In this document: in pieces, positions 26,314 to 36,189 of the stretch
How the letters are laid out: every line of letters starts with the position of its first letter
How positions within the stretch are numbered: the first letter of the stretch is position 1
From: Azonexus sp.
GTDB lineage: Bacteria; Pseudomonadota; Gammaproteobacteria; Burkholderiales; Rhodocyclaceae
Direction: 5' to 3'
NCBI GenBank assembly: GCA_030691385.1
Contig: JAUYEI010000069.1
Coordinates: 1 to 43,463, forward strand
DNA: 43,463 bases
Position numbers and translations under genes: made by a program
Notes under the pieces: model-generated
Seen by the model: the letters and a program-made list of their open reading frames with translations, nothing else
Told to the model about the DNA's origin: nothing
Database searches by the model: none

Positions 26314-28002
26314 CTATTCGAGATGTTCCACCATCAACTGCGGGTTTTCGACGCCCATGTATTCGTTGATCGCCAGCCGGTAGGCGACGCGGGTGCGGTT
26401 GCCGGGCTGGGTGCTGAAGTTGAACTGGATGGCGTCGATGCGGGTGTCGCCTTTGCGCAGGCGCAGTTTGAGGTGTTTGTCCTTGAGCACGCGTTGCTGT
26501 TCGACCTCGAAATCGTCCATGAACAGCGGCGCCGGGAAGCCCTGGCCCCAGATTTCGTTCTCGAGCAGGCGGGCGGTTTCGAGGGAGATGTAGGCGCCTT
26601 CGAGCTTGCCGTCGGTTTCCAGCGTGCGGGTCAGGTCGGCTGGGGCGAGTAGTTCGCCGGCGACTTCGGCAAACAGGGATTTGAATTTTTCGAAGTTTTT
26701 CGCGTTCACCGTGGCACCGGCCGCCATGGCGTGGCCACCGAAGCGGATGAGCAGGCCGGGGGCGCGTTTGGCGACGAGGTCGAGGGCGTCACGCAGGTGC
26801 AGGCCGGGGATCGAGCGGCCGGACCCCTTGACGATGCCGTCTTCGCCGGGCGCGAAGGCGAAGACCGGGCGGTGCAGTTTGTCCTTGATGCGCGAGGCGA
26901 GGATGCCGACGACGCCTTCGTGCCAACTTTCGTCAAAGAGCGCGATGCCCGGCGTGGCGTCGTTGGCGTCGAGGGATTCGAGCAGGATCAGCGCCTGTTC
27001 CTGCATGCCGGATTCGATCTCGCGGCGTTCGCGGTTCAGGGTGTCGAGTTCCTGGGCGATTTGCAGGGCGCGGCTGGCGTCATCGGTGAGCAGGCATTCG
27101 ACGCCGAGGCGCATGTCGGCCAGGCGGCCGGCGGCGTTGAGGCGCGGGCCGAGGATGAAGCCGAGGTCCATCGCCGTGGCCTTTTTCGGGTCGCGTCCGG
27201 CGGCCTTGAACAGGGCGGCGATGCCGGCCTGCATCTGGCCGGCGCGCATGCGCTTCAAACCCTGGCTGACGAGGATGCGGTTGTTGCGGTCGAGCTTGAC
27301 GACGTCGGCGACGGTGCCCAGCGCGACGAGGTCGAGCAGGTTGGCGAAGTTGGGTTCGGGGCGTTCGGCAAAATAACCGCGTTCGCGCAGTTCGGCGCGC
27401 AGGGCGAGCATGACGTAGAACATGACGCCGACGCCGGCGATGCATTTCGACGGGAAGTCGCAGCCGGGCTGGTTCGGGTTGACGATGCAATCGGCCTCGG
27501 GAAGCGTTTCGGCGGGTAAATGGTGGTCGGTGATCAGCGTCGCGATGCCGTGCTGCTGGGCGCGGGCGACGCCTTCGAGGCTGGCGATGCCGTTGTCGAC
27601 GGTGATGATGAGGTCGGGCGACTGCTGCGCGGCGACATCGACGATTTCCGGCGATAAACCATAGCCGAGCTTGAAACGATCAGGCAGCAGGAAATCGACG
27701 TCGGCGCCGAGTGCTTTCAGGGCGCGCATGCCGACCGCCGTGGCGGTGGCGCCGTCGCAGTCGTAGTCGCCGATGATCAGCATTTTCGCCTCGGCCTCGA
27801 TGGCGTCGGCCAGCAGGTGGGCGGCGGCGCTGGCGTTGGTCAGCGCAGTCGGCGGGATCAGCGACTTCAGTTCGTAGTCGAGCTCGGACTTGTCCTTGAT
27901 GCCGCGCGACGCGTAGAGGCGGGCGAGCAGCGGGTGCAGGCCCTGTTGTTCGAGTTGCCAGACGACGCGGGGCGGGCTGCTGCGGGTGGTGATGTTGGTC
28001 AC
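26314..28002 (-). CDS. recJ: Single-stranded-DNA-specific exonuclease RecJ
   Basis: 562 residues from a GTG at 28002. DHH phosphoesterase motifs: GDYDCDG (78-84), DNG (136-138) and DHH (159-161), then the DHHA1 region with GRSIPGLHLRDAL and FGGHAMAAGATV. RecJ degrades single strands 5' to 3' in RecF-pathway recombination and mismatch repair, and processes incoming DNA in some competent species. The start overlaps the stop of the RpfE-like gene (GTGA), so the two are co-translated. The peptide GATVNAKNFEKF is encoded by a near-match of the dispersed motif. Confidence 0.95.
   Translation of the reverse strand: MTNITTRSSPPRVVWQLEQQGLHPLLARLYASRGIKDKSELDYELKSLIPPTALTNASAAAHLLADAIEAEAKMLIIGDYDCDGATATAVGMRALKALGADVDFLLPDRFKLGYGLSPEIVDVAAQQSPDLIITVDNGIASLEGVARAQQHGIATLITDHHLPAETLPEADCIVNPNQPGCDFPSKCIAGVGVMFYVMLALRAELRERGYFAERPEPNFANLLDLVALGTVADVVKLDRNNRILVSQGLKRMRAGQMQAGIAALFKAAGRDPKKATAMDLGFILGPRLNAAGRLADMRLGVECLLTDDASRALQIAQELDTLNRERREIESGMQEQALILLESLDANDATPGIALFDESWHEGVVGILASRIKDKLHRPVFAFAPGEDGIVKGSGRSIPGLHLRDALDLVAKRAPGLLIRFGGHAMAAGATVNAKNFEKFKSLFAEVAGELLAPADLTRTLETDGKLEGAYISLETARLLENEIWGQGFPAPLFMDDFEVEQQRVLKDKHLKLRLRKGDTRIDAIQFNFSTQPGNRTRVAYRLAINEYMGVENPQLMVEHLE
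26683..26714 (+). repeat. Uptake-signal-like motif copy 9 (near-match, in recJ)
   Basis: GTTCACCGTGG (one mismatch to the core, 26704-26714), preceded by GTTTTTCGC and GAATTTTTCG at the usual spacing. Confidence 0.45.
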
Positions 28003-29048
28003 GGGGTCGTTCCTTCGGCCTGATTTTCGGCCAAATCCTTGGCGATGGTCTGCAGCAGGCGGCTCTTGCGCCAGAATTTCCAGCGGTCCTTGCCGTACAG
28101 CGTCCAGGTCAGCTGGCCGTAGATGGTCGGGGCGACGATGGTCAGCGTTTCGATCTTGCTGCCGAGCGCGGACCGGAGCGGGACGAACCAGTTGCTCTCC
28201 AGCGCAGCGAAGGCGTTGCGCCAGTCTTCGCTGTTTTCATAGAGGACCGGCGGCAGCAGGCTGTCGAGGACGACCAGCGGGTTGTCGTTGGGCGTCGAGT
28301 CGGCGAGCAGGGCGCTCAGGCTGGCCGGGCAGGGCGGGGCCTCGATGCCGGCAGCGAGCGCCAGACCGGTGGCCAGCGGGTTATCGCTGCACACGGCAGA
28401 AAAAATTGGCGCCGGCATTTCGGGCAGCGATCCGCCGCCCCACAGCCAGACGCTGTTGACGGACGGCTGGCCTGCGGCCTGGCGGCGTTCATTGACCGGG
28501 TGGCCGTGCAGGAACATCTGGACTTCGTTGAGCCAGCGGTTGAGCCGGCCGTTCTTGTCGGTCAGGTCGCTATCGAGCCGACGGCCGGCAATGGTTGAAA
28601 TTGGGGCAAATTTCTCGTTGACCGTGGCATTCAGTTGCAGATACCAGCGACGGGCGGTGGCGACATGAAATCGGCCGATGTCGGCAAATTCCGAGTTCAG
28701 GGCCGCCGTGATGGCGTGCGCTTCTTCCTTTTCGAGCTCGAATGCCCCGGCGTCAGCGAGAACAATGCGTTCGTGGTGAAAGCGCAGATGCACCGGGTCG
28801 GCGCACAGCCAGTGGCCGTCGCCGGGCTGGTTTTTTCCGGCTTCGCCGAGCAGGCGCAGGGCGCCGAAGGGCGCGTCGTTGAGCCCGAAGTGGTCGGCCA
28901 GGGTGTCTTCAAAAGCCCGGCGCGGCTGGCGCGAAAATTCGGCGTGGGCGGTCAGCCATTCGAAGCCGGGGGCCGCCAGTTTCCCGAGGGTCAGTTGGTC
29001 GTTCGGTTCGGGCCAGATCAGTTCGGGGACAAGCAGGGTGAGGCGCAC
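27999..29048 (-). CDS. RpfE-like protein, recJ-linked (unknown function)
   Basis: 349 residues from a GTG at 29048 (VRLTLLVPELIWPEP). Features: APGFEWLTAHAEF, DGHWLCADPVHLRFHHERIVL, LNEVQMFLHGHPVNERRQAAGQPSVNSVWLWGGG, and a basic C-terminal tail (YGKDRWKFWRKSRLL). The VNSVWLWGGG and LNEVQM.LH segments are characteristic of proteins annotated as RpfE-type regulators or remote phosphoglycerate-mutase-like proteins. The biochemical role is unknown. The close recJ linkage with a four-base overlap is a known arrangement in Xanthomonas and betaproteobacteria. NATVNEKFAPIS is encoded by a copy of the dispersed motif. Confidence 0.75.
   Translation of the reverse strand: MRLTLLVPELIWPEPNDQLTLGKLAAPGFEWLTAHAEFSRQPRRAFEDTLADHFGLNDAPFGALRLLGEAGKNQPGDGHWLCADPVHLRFHHERIVLADAGAFELEKEEAHAITAALNSEFADIGRFHVATARRWYLQLNATVNEKFAPISTIAGRRLDSDLTDKNGRLNRWLNEVQMFLHGHPVNERRQAAGQPSVNSVWLWGGGSLPEMPAPIFSAVCSDNPLATGLALAAGIEAPPCPASLSALLADSTPNDNPLVVLDSLLPPVLYENSEDWRNAFAALESNWFVPLRSALGSKIETLTIVAPTIYGQLTWTLYGKDRWKFWRKSRLLQTIAKDLAENQAEGTTP
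28600..28627 (+). repeat. Uptake-signal-like motif copy 10 (in RpfE-like gene)
   Basis: Exact core GTTGACCGTGG (28617-28627) preceded by AAATTTCTC and, further out, GAAATTGG. On the coding strand it reads ATVNEKF. Confidence 0.65.
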
Positions 29049-29117
29049 GGGCGGCAGGCAAGGGGTTGGCGGGCAAAAAGTGTACCATAGCGACTTTCCC
29101 CGCCCGGTGTTATCCGC

Positions 29118-30365
29118 ATGGCATTGCCTTACGAACTGTTGGTCGGCCTGCGCTATACGCGGGCCAAGAAACGCAATCATTTCATTTCATTCATTTCCCT
29201 GATTTCGATGCTCGGCATTGGCCTCGGCGTGGCCGCGCTGATCGTCGTCCTGTCGGTCATGAACGGCTTCCAGAAGGAATTGCGGACGCGCATTCTCGGC
29301 GTCGCCTCGCACATCCAGATTACCGGCATCAACGGCGAATTGCCGGACTGGCAACTGGTCGCCGAGCAGGCCGCCAAGCATCCGGAAGTCCGGGCCAGCG
29401 CGCCTTTCGTCCAGTCGCAGGGGATGTTCAGCGTCGATGGTACGGTCAAGGGCACCCTCGTGCGCGGCATCCTGCCCGATCAGGAAGACCGCGTCGCCGA
29501 TTTTCGCAAGACCATCCAGAGCGGCAGCCTCGACGACCTGCGGCCGGGCGAATTCGGCGTCGTGCTCGGCTCCGATCTGGCCCGCTCGCTGCGCGTTTTT
29601 ACCGGCGACAAGCTGACGCTGATCGCGCCTCAGGGCACGGTGACGCCGGCTGGCGTCATGCCGCGGCTCAAGTCCTTCAAGGTGGTCGGCATCTTCGAGG
29701 TCGGCATGTTCGAGTACGACTCGGGGCTGGCCCTGATCCATCTTGAAGACGCGCAGAAGCTCTACCAGATGGAGGATAGGGTGACCGGCGTGCGGCTCAA
29801 GGTCGATGATCTCTTCCAGGCACCAGCCATTGCGCGCGAACTGGTCCGCTACATCGATGCCGACGCCTACCTGAGCGACTGGACGAAAAGCCACGCCAAT
29901 TTCTTCCGCGCCGTGGCGATCGAGAAGAACATGATGTTCATCATCCTCTCGCTGATCGTTGCCGTCGCCGCCTTCAACCTCGTCTCGACGCTGGTCATGG
30001 CGGTCACCGACAAGCAGGCCGACATCGCCATCCTGCGCACGCTCGGGGCACGGCCGCTGTCGATCATGGCGGTCTTTGTCGTCCAGGGCGCGCTGGTCGG
30101 CTTCATCGGGCTCGGCCTGGGCATCGTCGGCGGCGTGCTGCTGGCGCTCAATATCGATGTCGTCGTCCCCTTCATCGAGCGGATGCTCGGCGTGCATTTC
30201 CTCTCGAAGGAGGTTTATTACATCTCCGACCTGCCGTCCGAACTGCAATGGGGCGATGTCTGGGGCGTCACGCTGATCGCCTTCGTGCTCGCCTTGCTGG
30301 CGACGCTTTATCCCAGTTGGCGGGCTTCCCGCGTCAATCCGGCGGAGGCCTTGCGTTATGAGTAA
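29118..30365 (+). CDS. lolC: Lipoprotein-releasing ABC transporter permease (LolC/LolE family)
   Basis: 415 residues from ATG 29118. One N-terminal transmembrane helix ([20 protein letters not shown]), a large periplasmic MacB-PCD-like domain (about 45-260), then three C-terminal helices ([61 protein letters not shown]). The N-terminal [26 protein letters not shown] is the LolC/E signature. With lolD it extracts mature outer-membrane lipoproteins from the inner membrane for LolA. Only one permease gene is present, so a homodimeric LolF-like transporter is possible. Its stop overlaps lolD. Confidence 0.93.
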   Translation: MALPYELLVGLRYTRAKKRNHFISFISLISMLGIGLGVAALIVVLSVMNGFQKELRTRILGVASHIQITGINGELPDWQLVAEQAAKHPEVRASAPFVQSQGMFSVDGTVKGTLVRGILPDQEDRVADFRKTIQSGSLDDLRPGEFGVVLGSDLARSLRVFTGDKLTLIAPQGTVTPAGVMPRLKSFKVVGIFEVGMFEYDSGLALIHLEDAQKLYQMEDRVTGVRLKVDDLFQAPAIARELVRYIDADAYLSDWTKSHANFFRAVAIEKNMMFIILSLIVAVAAFNLVSTLVMAVTDKQADIAILRTLGARPLSIMAVFVVQGALVGFIGLGLGIVGGVLLALNIDVVVPFIERMLGVHFLSKEVYYISDLPSELQWGDVWGVTLIAFVLALLATLYPSWRASRVNPAEALRYE

Positions 30366-31035
30366 ACCGATTCTGATCGCCCGCGGGCTGTCCAAGGTAT
30401 TTCGTGGCGGCGGGCTCGAAGTGCCGGTCCTGTCCGGCATCGACCTTCAGGTCAATCCCGGCGAAACGGTCGCCGTAGTTGGCGCTTCCGGCTCCGGCAA
30501 GAGCACCTTGCTGCACCTGCTGGGCGGGCTGGATACGCCGACGGCCGGCGATGTGACGCTGATGGGCCGCGATTTCTCGTCGCTCGGCGAGGTTGCCCGC
30601 GGTGACTGGCGCAACCGGCATCTCGGGTTTGTCTATCAGTTCCACCACCTGCTGGCCGAGTTTTCGGCGCTGGAAAATGTCGCCATGCCCCTGCTGATCC
30701 GGCGCATGGAACGCGGCGCGGCGCTGGCCAAGGCGGGCGAGATACTGACTGCCGTCGGCCTCGGCCATCGGCTGGAACATCGCCCCGCTGAGCTATCCGG
30801 TGGCGAGCGCCAGCGCGCCGCCATCGCCCGCGCCCTGGTCAGCGATCCGTCATGTTTGCTGGCCGATGAACCAACCGGCAATCTCGACAGTCATACCGCG
30901 TCGGTCGTGTTCGGCCTGCTGATCGATCGGGTGCGCGAGCAGCAGGCGAGTTTGATCGTGGTGACCCACGATCAGCGGCTGGCGGCACAGGCGGATCGAG
31001 TTCTGCATTTGAATGACGGCGTTCTATGTGAATAG
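30358..31035 (+). CDS. lolD: Lipoprotein-releasing system ATP-binding protein
   Basis: 225 residues. Walker [11 protein letters not shown]-loop [21 protein letters not shown], signature LSGGERQR and Walker [13 protein letters not shown] are all present, followed by the H-loop VVTHDQ. The length and [13 protein letters not shown] fit the LolD/MacB-type ATPases. It energises lipoprotein release with the upstream permease, whose stop it overlaps by eight bases. An A/T-rich 83-base gap with a TTGACA box (31037-31042) follows before the chemoreceptor. Confidence 0.95.
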   Translation: MSKPILIARGLSKVFRGGGLEVPVLSGIDLQVNPGETVAVVGASGSGKSTLLHLLGGLDTPTAGDVTLMGRDFSSLGEVARGDWRNRHLGFVYQFHHLLAEFSALENVAMPLLIRRMERGAALAKAGEILTAVGLGHRLEHRPAELSGGERQRAAIARALVSDPSCLLADEPTGNLDSHTASVVFGLLIDRVREQQASLIVVTHDQRLAAQADRVLHLNDGVLCE

Positions 31036-31118
31036 TTTGACAAGTATCAGATAATGAAAAATCTGGTTAAAATAGCATAGTACTTATTGCTACCGGCACG
31101 ATGCTGAGGAGACCTCAA

Positions 31119-33134
31119 ATGCAGTTCCTTTTTTCCCCGGCTGTTGCCCTGATGAACCGTCTTCGCTACACCAGCAAGTTCCTGCTGCTCGGTTCGGCGG
31201 TGGCGGTTGCCATGCTGGTCCTCCTCTACTCGGTCTTTTCCTTCCTGAGTCGGGATATCGAAACGGCTCAGCAGGAAATGGCTGGGCTGCAGATGATCAA
31301 GCCGATCAACCAGCTAGCGCAGGCAATGCAGAAGCATCGCGGTTTGTCGTCCGGCGTACTCAACGGCAACGAGGCGATGAAGGACAAGCGGGCCGCCAAG
31401 GAGAAGGATGTCACCGCAGCCATCATGGCGACCGAAGCGGCACTCTCGCCCCAATTGCGTGAAACGGCCGACTGGAAGGCGATTCGCCGTGACTGGGACA
31501 GCATTGCCGGGCAGGGCCTGACGTGGACGCCGCCCGAGAACATCAAGCGCCATACGCAAATGATCGGCAACGTCCTGCAGTTCATGGTAACGGTGGCCGA
31601 CGACACCAAAATGACTCTGGATCCGGTCATGGATACCTACTATTTCATGGACACGACGGTCACCAAGATGCCGGCCATGCTCGAGCGGTTGGGGATCACA
31701 CGGGCGCAGGGAACCGGCGTGCTGACCAGGAAGGAATTGCCGCAGCAGCAACGGATTGATCTGTCTTCGATCCTTGCTCAGATGGAAGGAACGCTGCACG
31801 CCCAGAGCATCAGTCTGGAAAAGGTCATGCGCTATTCGCCGGCGCTTCAGTCAGTGCTTTCCGCGCCGACCAGGGAATTTACCGCGGGGGCTGAAAAGAT
31901 TTTCGCCCTGGTCCGCGACGATATCTTCGGGGAAAAGTATGCGACCGCCCCGCAGGATTATTTTGCCATGACCACGCAGGTCATCGATCTCGGCTACAAG
32001 GTCATGTTTGACACGCTGATTCCCCAATTCGAGCGCCAATTGCAGAGTCGGATCGACCGGTCGCGCCAGGTGCTGGTGTTCAACGTTGGAATGGCCGTCG
32101 GCATTGCCCTGCTCGTCATCTATCTGGGCATTGGCACCTATTATTCGGTCATCAACAGCGTCGGTGATTTTTCCCGGGGCGCCAGTCGTCTGGCTGATGG
32201 TGATCTGACGGCCGAATTCGACACCCATGGCGTCGATGAACTGCACGCTGCCGGCAAGGACTTCAATGGCATGGCGGCAGCGTTCCGCAAGTTGCTCGGC
32301 GGCATTCAGGGTGATGTCCGGCAGCTCAACCAGGCGGCCGAACAACTCGCCACGTCCAGCCAGCAGATTTCTGCCGGCACGGCGGCCCAAAGCGATTCGG
32401 CTTCCAGCATGGCGGCCGCCGTCGAGGAAATGACGGTCGGTATCGATCACATCTCCCGCAATGCGCAGGATGCGCAGCTTTACTCGCGGGAGTCGGACGA
32501 GGTCGCGACGCGGGGTGGCCAGATCGTGCAGGCCGTGGTCAATGAAATCCAGGGCATTGCGCTGACCGTCAATGAATCGGCTGCTGCAGTCGAGGCGCTT
32601 GGTCAGCAATCCGGACAGATTTCGGCCATCGTCGGCACCATCAAGGATATTGCCGATCAGACCAACCTGCTGGCACTCAATGCCGCCATCGAGGCGGCGC
32701 GGGCCGGCGAATCGGGCCGCGGTTTTGCCGTGGTGGCCGACGAAGTCAGAAAGCTGGCCGAACGTACGACCAAATCGACGCATGAAATTTCCCAGATGAT
32801 CATGGCTGTTCAGTCGGATACGGCGACGGCCGTGTCGAGCATGAAGCAGGGCGTTCTCCGGGTGTCGTCCGGGGTCGAGCAGGCGCGTCTGGCCGGCGAG
32901 GCGATCGGCCAGGTTCAGGCGCAGTCGCGCCAGGTTCTCAATGCCGTTTCCGAAATTACCATGGCGCTGCGCGAGCAGGCCGTAGCCAGCACCGAGATCG
33001 CCCAGAACGTCGAGCGGATCGCCCAGATGGCCGAGGAGAACAATGCGGCCGCCAGCGGCAACGCCGATACATCGGATACGCTGCGCAAGCTGTCGCAGGC
33101 GCTGACCACGGCCATCGCCCGGTTCAGGACCTGA
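31119..33134 (+). CDS. Methyl-accepting chemotaxis protein with NIT-like sensor
   Basis: 671 residues from ATG 31119, with GAGGAGA about eight bases upstream (an in-frame ATG at 31101 is less likely). TM1 is [22 protein letters not shown]. The ~290-residue helical periplasmic domain starts with [18 protein letters not shown], resembling nitrate/nitrite-sensing NIT domains. TM2 is [19 protein letters not shown], then a HAMP and a signalling domain with the hairpin tip [42 protein letters not shown]. No CheR-tether pentapeptide at the end (IARFRT). The ligand is unknown; nitrate is only a guess. Its 3' end overlaps the convergent DUF2062 gene by 11 bases. Confidence 0.92.
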   Translation: MQFLFSPAVALMNRLRYTSKFLLLGSAVAVAMLVLLYSVFSFLSRDIETAQQEMAGLQMIKPINQLAQAMQKHRGLSSGVLNGNEAMKDKRAAKEKDVTAAIMATEAALSPQLRETADWKAIRRDWDSIAGQGLTWTPPENIKRHTQMIGNVLQFMVTVADDTKMTLDPVMDTYYFMDTTVTKMPAMLERLGITRAQGTGVLTRKELPQQQRIDLSSILAQMEGTLHAQSISLEKVMRYSPALQSVLSAPTREFTAGAEKIFALVRDDIFGEKYATAPQDYFAMTTQVIDLGYKVMFDTLIPQFERQLQSRIDRSRQVLVFNVGMAVGIALLVIYLGIGTYYSVINSVGDFSRGASRLADGDLTAEFDTHGVDELHAAGKDFNGMAAAFRKLLGGIQGDVRQLNQAAEQLATSSQQISAGTAAQSDSASSMAAAVEEMTVGIDHISRNAQDAQLYSRESDEVATRGGQIVQAVVNEIQGIALTVNESAAAVEALGQQSGQISAIVGTIKDIADQTNLLALNAAIEAARAGESGRGFAVVADEVRKLAERTTKSTHEISQMIMAVQSDTATAVSSMKQGVLRVSSGVEQARLAGEAIGQVQAQSRQVLNAVSEITMALREQAVASTEIAQNVERIAQMAEENNAAASGNADTSDTLRKLSQALTTAIARFRT

Positions 33135-33660
33135 GTTTGCTCCGGCGCCGCCAGGCGTTGATCAGGTAGATTCGCCAGGCAGCTTTCATGGCGAAGTAGC
33201 CGAGTACGGCCAGTCCGCTGGCGAGCAGGATCAGGCCGATGCCCAGCGGCTTGGCAACGGCCAGCATCCAGGTTTGCATCGCCGTGCTCCAGCCGATGAA
33301 ATCGGTTGCGCTGAAGGCCGGTGGCGTGATGAATCCGTTGCTTTCACCAATGCCCAGCCGGCCGATCTGGTAGGCCAGCAGGTAGAGCGGGACGATGGTG
33401 AACGGGTTGGTATAGAGCGTCATGAGCAGGGCCAACGGCAGGTTGACGCGAAAGACCAGCGCACAGGCAGCGGCACCGAGCATTTGCAGCGGACCGGGAA
33501 TGAGCCCGCAGAACAGGCCGGCCGCCACCGCCCCCGCCGCCGAGTGGCGGTTCAGGTGCCACAGCCGTGGGTGCAGCAACGACGATTCGAACGGCTTCAA
33601 CCAGCGGTTGTTGCGGATGGTCTGGTGATCGGGCAGGTATTTTTTCAGGGTCCGGCGCAT
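33124..33660 (-). CDS. DUF2062 family inner-membrane protein
   Basis: 178 residues from ATG 33660 ([10 protein letters not shown]). DUF2062 signature: [71 protein letters not shown], then a second hydrophobic pair ([20 protein letters not shown]) and a basic tail. Three to four membrane segments; function unknown. In related bacteria it often neighbours comEC, as here (divergent, 177 bases apart with a dispersed repeat between). A longer open frame upstream only reads through the repeat and comEC antisense. Confidence 0.88.
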   Translation of the reverse strand: MRRTLKKYLPDHQTIRNNRWLKPFESSLLHPRLWHLNRHSAAGAVAAGLFCGLIPGPLQMLGAAACALVFRVNLPLALLMTLYTNPFTIVPLYLLAYQIGRLGIGESNGFITPPAFSATDFIGWSTAMQTWMLAVAKPLGIGLILLASGLAVLGYFAMKAAWRIYLINAWRRRSKLRS

Positions 33661-33691
33661 CCCCGTATTATGCCTGCAAGGAGAAGCGACC

Positions 33692-33826
33692 AAGCCGGAC
33701 GCCCGACCAGACGTGCCAGCAGCCGCGTAGCGCTGCCACCCAACGGGTGAATGGCATCGAAGGCAGGGGAGCCCGTATTCACGCGGCAGACCAGACAGGG
33801 ATGAGCGGTCAACTGAGGTTTCAAGG
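33692..33826 (-). repeat. Dispersed element copy C
   Basis: From AAGCCGGACGCCCGACCAGA to CAACTGAGGTTTCAAGG, the reverse complement of the unit at 37835. It fills most of the gap between the divergent DUF2062 and comEC genes and ends 11 bases before the comEC ATG, so it probably carries or replaces the comEC promoter and leader. Confidence 0.8.
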
Positions 33827-33837
33827 ATTATTGCAGC

Positions 33838-36165
33838 ATGCGCCTGAATATTCTCGCCTTCGCCGCCGGTATCCTCGGTGTGCAGATGCAGCCGGAACTG
33901 CCTGGCTGGGCGCTGTGGGCGGTTGCCGGCGGGTTGTTGGTGCTGCCCCGGTTGCGCTGGTCGGGCTGGCCGGTTCGTCTTCTGGCATTGCTCGGCTGTC
34001 TGGCCCTCGGGGTGGCGTGGGGCGTCTGGCGGGCCGACATTCGGCTGGCCGATGAGCTTGGCGCCGACTGGGAGGGGCGCGATGTCGAGGTGGTCGGTGT
34101 CGTCGCCGGTCTGCCGCAGGATTTCAGCAACGGTACGCGTTTCGAATTTGACGTAAATTTCCGGTTGACCGTGGCAACCGAGAAACCCGTCGTTCCCGAG
34201 CGGATCATGCTCTCCTGGTACCAGGGGCGGCGCGACAATGAGCAATTCGAGCGGCTGCAGGTCCGTCCCGGCGAGCGCTGGCGTTTCACGGTGCGCCTGA
34301 AACGGCCGCGTGGCAACGCCAATCCGGGCGGCTTCGACTACGAAGCCTGGCTGCTCGAACGCAACATCCGGGCGACCGGCTACATTCGTCCAAATCCGCC
34401 ACAACGCCTCGACGACATGGTCTGGCAGGCTGATTACGCCATCGAGCGGCTGCGCCACGCCATCCGCGATTCATTTGTTCGCATCCTGCCCGAAGCGTCC
34501 TATCCGTGGGCCGGCGTGCTCGTCGCACTGGTCATCGGCGACCAGAAGGCGATTCAGGGCGACCTATGGACGATCTTCAACCGGACCGGGACGACCCATC
34601 TGATGAGCATTTCCGGCCTGCATGTCACGATGGTCGCTGCCCTGTTCGGCTGGCTCGTGAGCTTTGGCTGGCGGCGCGCCCCGGTGCTGGCTTTGCGCTT
34701 GCCGGCGCAAAAAGCCGGGCTGCTCGCCGCCTGCCTTGCTGCCCTGGCTTATGCCCTGCTTGCCGGCTTTGCCGTACCGGCCCAGCGCACGCTCTACATG
34801 TTGCTGGTCGCCGCGACAGCAATGCTCTCCGGGCGCATCGTGGCGCCGAGTCGAATCCTTTGTCTGGCCTTGCTCGTTGTGCTGCTGTTCGATCCATGGG
34901 CGGTGCTGGCGGCCGGCTTCTGGCTGTCGTTCGGCGCGGTCGGCGCCTTGCTTTACATTGGTTCAGCCGTGGTCGGCGAGGCGACCGGAGGCTGGGCGAA
35001 AATCCGCGCCTGGGGCCTCGTGCAGTGGGCGGCGACGCTCGCTTCGCTGCCTATCCTGCTCCTCGTTTTCCAGCAATTCTCGCTGGTCTCGCCGCTGGCT
35101 AATGCGCTGGCCATTCCGGTGATCAGTTTCATCGTCACGCCGCTGGCGCTGCTTGGCGCGCTCGTGCCGTGGTGGCCGATCCTCTGGCTGGCCCATCTGG
35201 TCATGGACTGGCTCATGGTTTTTCTCGACTGGTGCGCCACATGGCCGGTCTGGCTGGCCCCGGCGCCGTCGCTATGGGCGGTGCTGGCGGCTGGCGTCGG
35301 CGTTGCGATCTGTCTGCTGCCGCGGGGTTTGCCGGGACGCTGGCTGGGCGCCGCGCTGTTGGTGCCGGCCTTGTTCTGGCCGGTGGAAAAACCGCCCGAG
35401 GGCGAAGCGTGGATCAGCGTGCTCGATGTCGGGCAGGGGCTGGCCAGCGTCATCCGGACGCGCGAACACACGCTGATCTACGATCCCGGGCCGCTCTACA
35501 GCGCCGAATCGGATGCCGGACAGCGCGTCGTCGTACCCTATTTGCGGGCGCAGGGCATCGGTCACGTGGACGTCTTGATGGTCACGCATCGCGATACCGA
35601 TCACTCGGGCGGAACGGCGTCGGTCCGGGCGGCGCTGGTGGTCGATGAGCTTTATTCGTCGGTTGCCGGCATTGGTGGTCGGCAGTGCATCGCCGGTCAG
35701 CGCTGGGTGTGGGATGGCGTCGTTTTCGAGGTGTTGCACCCGGCGGCCGCGGCTTACAGCGGCAACAGCAAGCCGAATCATTTGTCCTGCGTGTTGCGTG
35801 TCGAGGCTGGCGGAAAGCGCATGTTGCTGACCTCCGACATCGAAGCACCCGACGAGGCAGCGCTGCTCGAGCGCTATCCGGACGGGCTGGCGGCCAATGT
35901 CCTGCTCATGCCGCACCATGGTTCAAAGACCTCCTCGACGCCGGCTTTCCTGCAGGCGGTCGGTGCTGCCCAGACGGTCATCCCGGTCGGCTATCGCAAC
36001 CGTTTCGGCCACCCCAAGGCCGAGGTGCTGGCCCGCCATGCGGCGATGGGCACGACTATCTGGCGAACCGACCGCGATGGTGCAGTGCGCATCCGGCTGG
36101 GCGGGGGCAGCATGGCCTTGTCAGGATGGCGGCATGAACATCGTCGTTATTGGCATGGCCGGTGA
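33838..36165 (+). CDS. comEC: DNA internalization protein ComEC/Rec2
   Basis: 775 residues. N-terminal helices and OB-like DUF4131 region (to about 185), the competence-domain membrane channel (GVLVALVIGDQKAIQGDLWTIFNRTGTTHLMSISGLHVTM, then about eight helices), and a C-terminal metallo-beta-lactamase-like domain with VLDVGQG, THRDTDHSGG and LLMPHHGSKTSS. It forms the inner-membrane pore for single-stranded transforming DNA. All domains are intact, so natural competence is plausible. The gene itself carries a motif copy encoding NFRLTVATEKP in the variable N-terminal domain. Confidence 0.95.
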   Translation: MRLNILAFAAGILGVQMQPELPGWALWAVAGGLLVLPRLRWSGWPVRLLALLGCLALGVAWGVWRADIRLADELGADWEGRDVEVVGVVAGLPQDFSNGTRFEFDVNFRLTVATEKPVVPERIMLSWYQGRRDNEQFERLQVRPGERWRFTVRLKRPRGNANPGGFDYEAWLLERNIRATGYIRPNPPQRLDDMVWQADYAIERLRHAIRDSFVRILPEASYPWAGVLVALVIGDQKAIQGDLWTIFNRTGTTHLMSISGLHVTMVAALFGWLVSFGWRRAPVLALRLPAQKAGLLAACLAALAYALLAGFAVPAQRTLYMLLVAATAMLSGRIVAPSRILCLALLVVLLFDPWAVLAAGFWLSFGAVGALLYIGSAVVGEATGGWAKIRAWGLVQWAATLASLPILLLVFQQFSLVSPLANALAIPVISFIVTPLALLGALVPWWPILWLAHLVMDWLMVFLDWCATWPVWLAPAPSLWAVLAAGVGVAICLLPRGLPGRWLGAALLVPALFWPVEKPPEGEAWISVLDVGQGLASVIRTREHTLIYDPGPLYSAESDAGQRVVVPYLRAQGIGHVDVLMVTHRDTDHSGGTASVRAALVVDELYSSVAGIGGRQCIAGQRWVWDGVVFEVLHPAAAAYSGNSKPNHLSCVLRVEAGGKRMLLTSDIEAPDEAALLERYPDGLAANVLLMPHHGSKTSSTPAFLQAVGAAQTVIPVGYRNRFGHPKAEVLARHAAMGTTIWRTDRDGAVRIRLGGGSMALSGWRHEHRRYWHGR
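34147..34174 (+). repeat. Uptake-signal-like motif copy 11 (in comEC)
   Basis: Exact core GGTTGACCGTGG (34163-34174) preceded by GTAAATTTCC and GAATTTGACG. In frame it reads FRLTVAT. Confidence 0.75.
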
Positions 36166-36189
36166 TACATTTGAGGCGGAGGTGCCAAC

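Noticed and set aside
33661..34458. N-terminal extension of the DUF2062 frame to 444 codons
   Set aside because: The extension is antisense to comEC and reads through a dispersed repeat; the ATG at 33660 starts the conserved protein.
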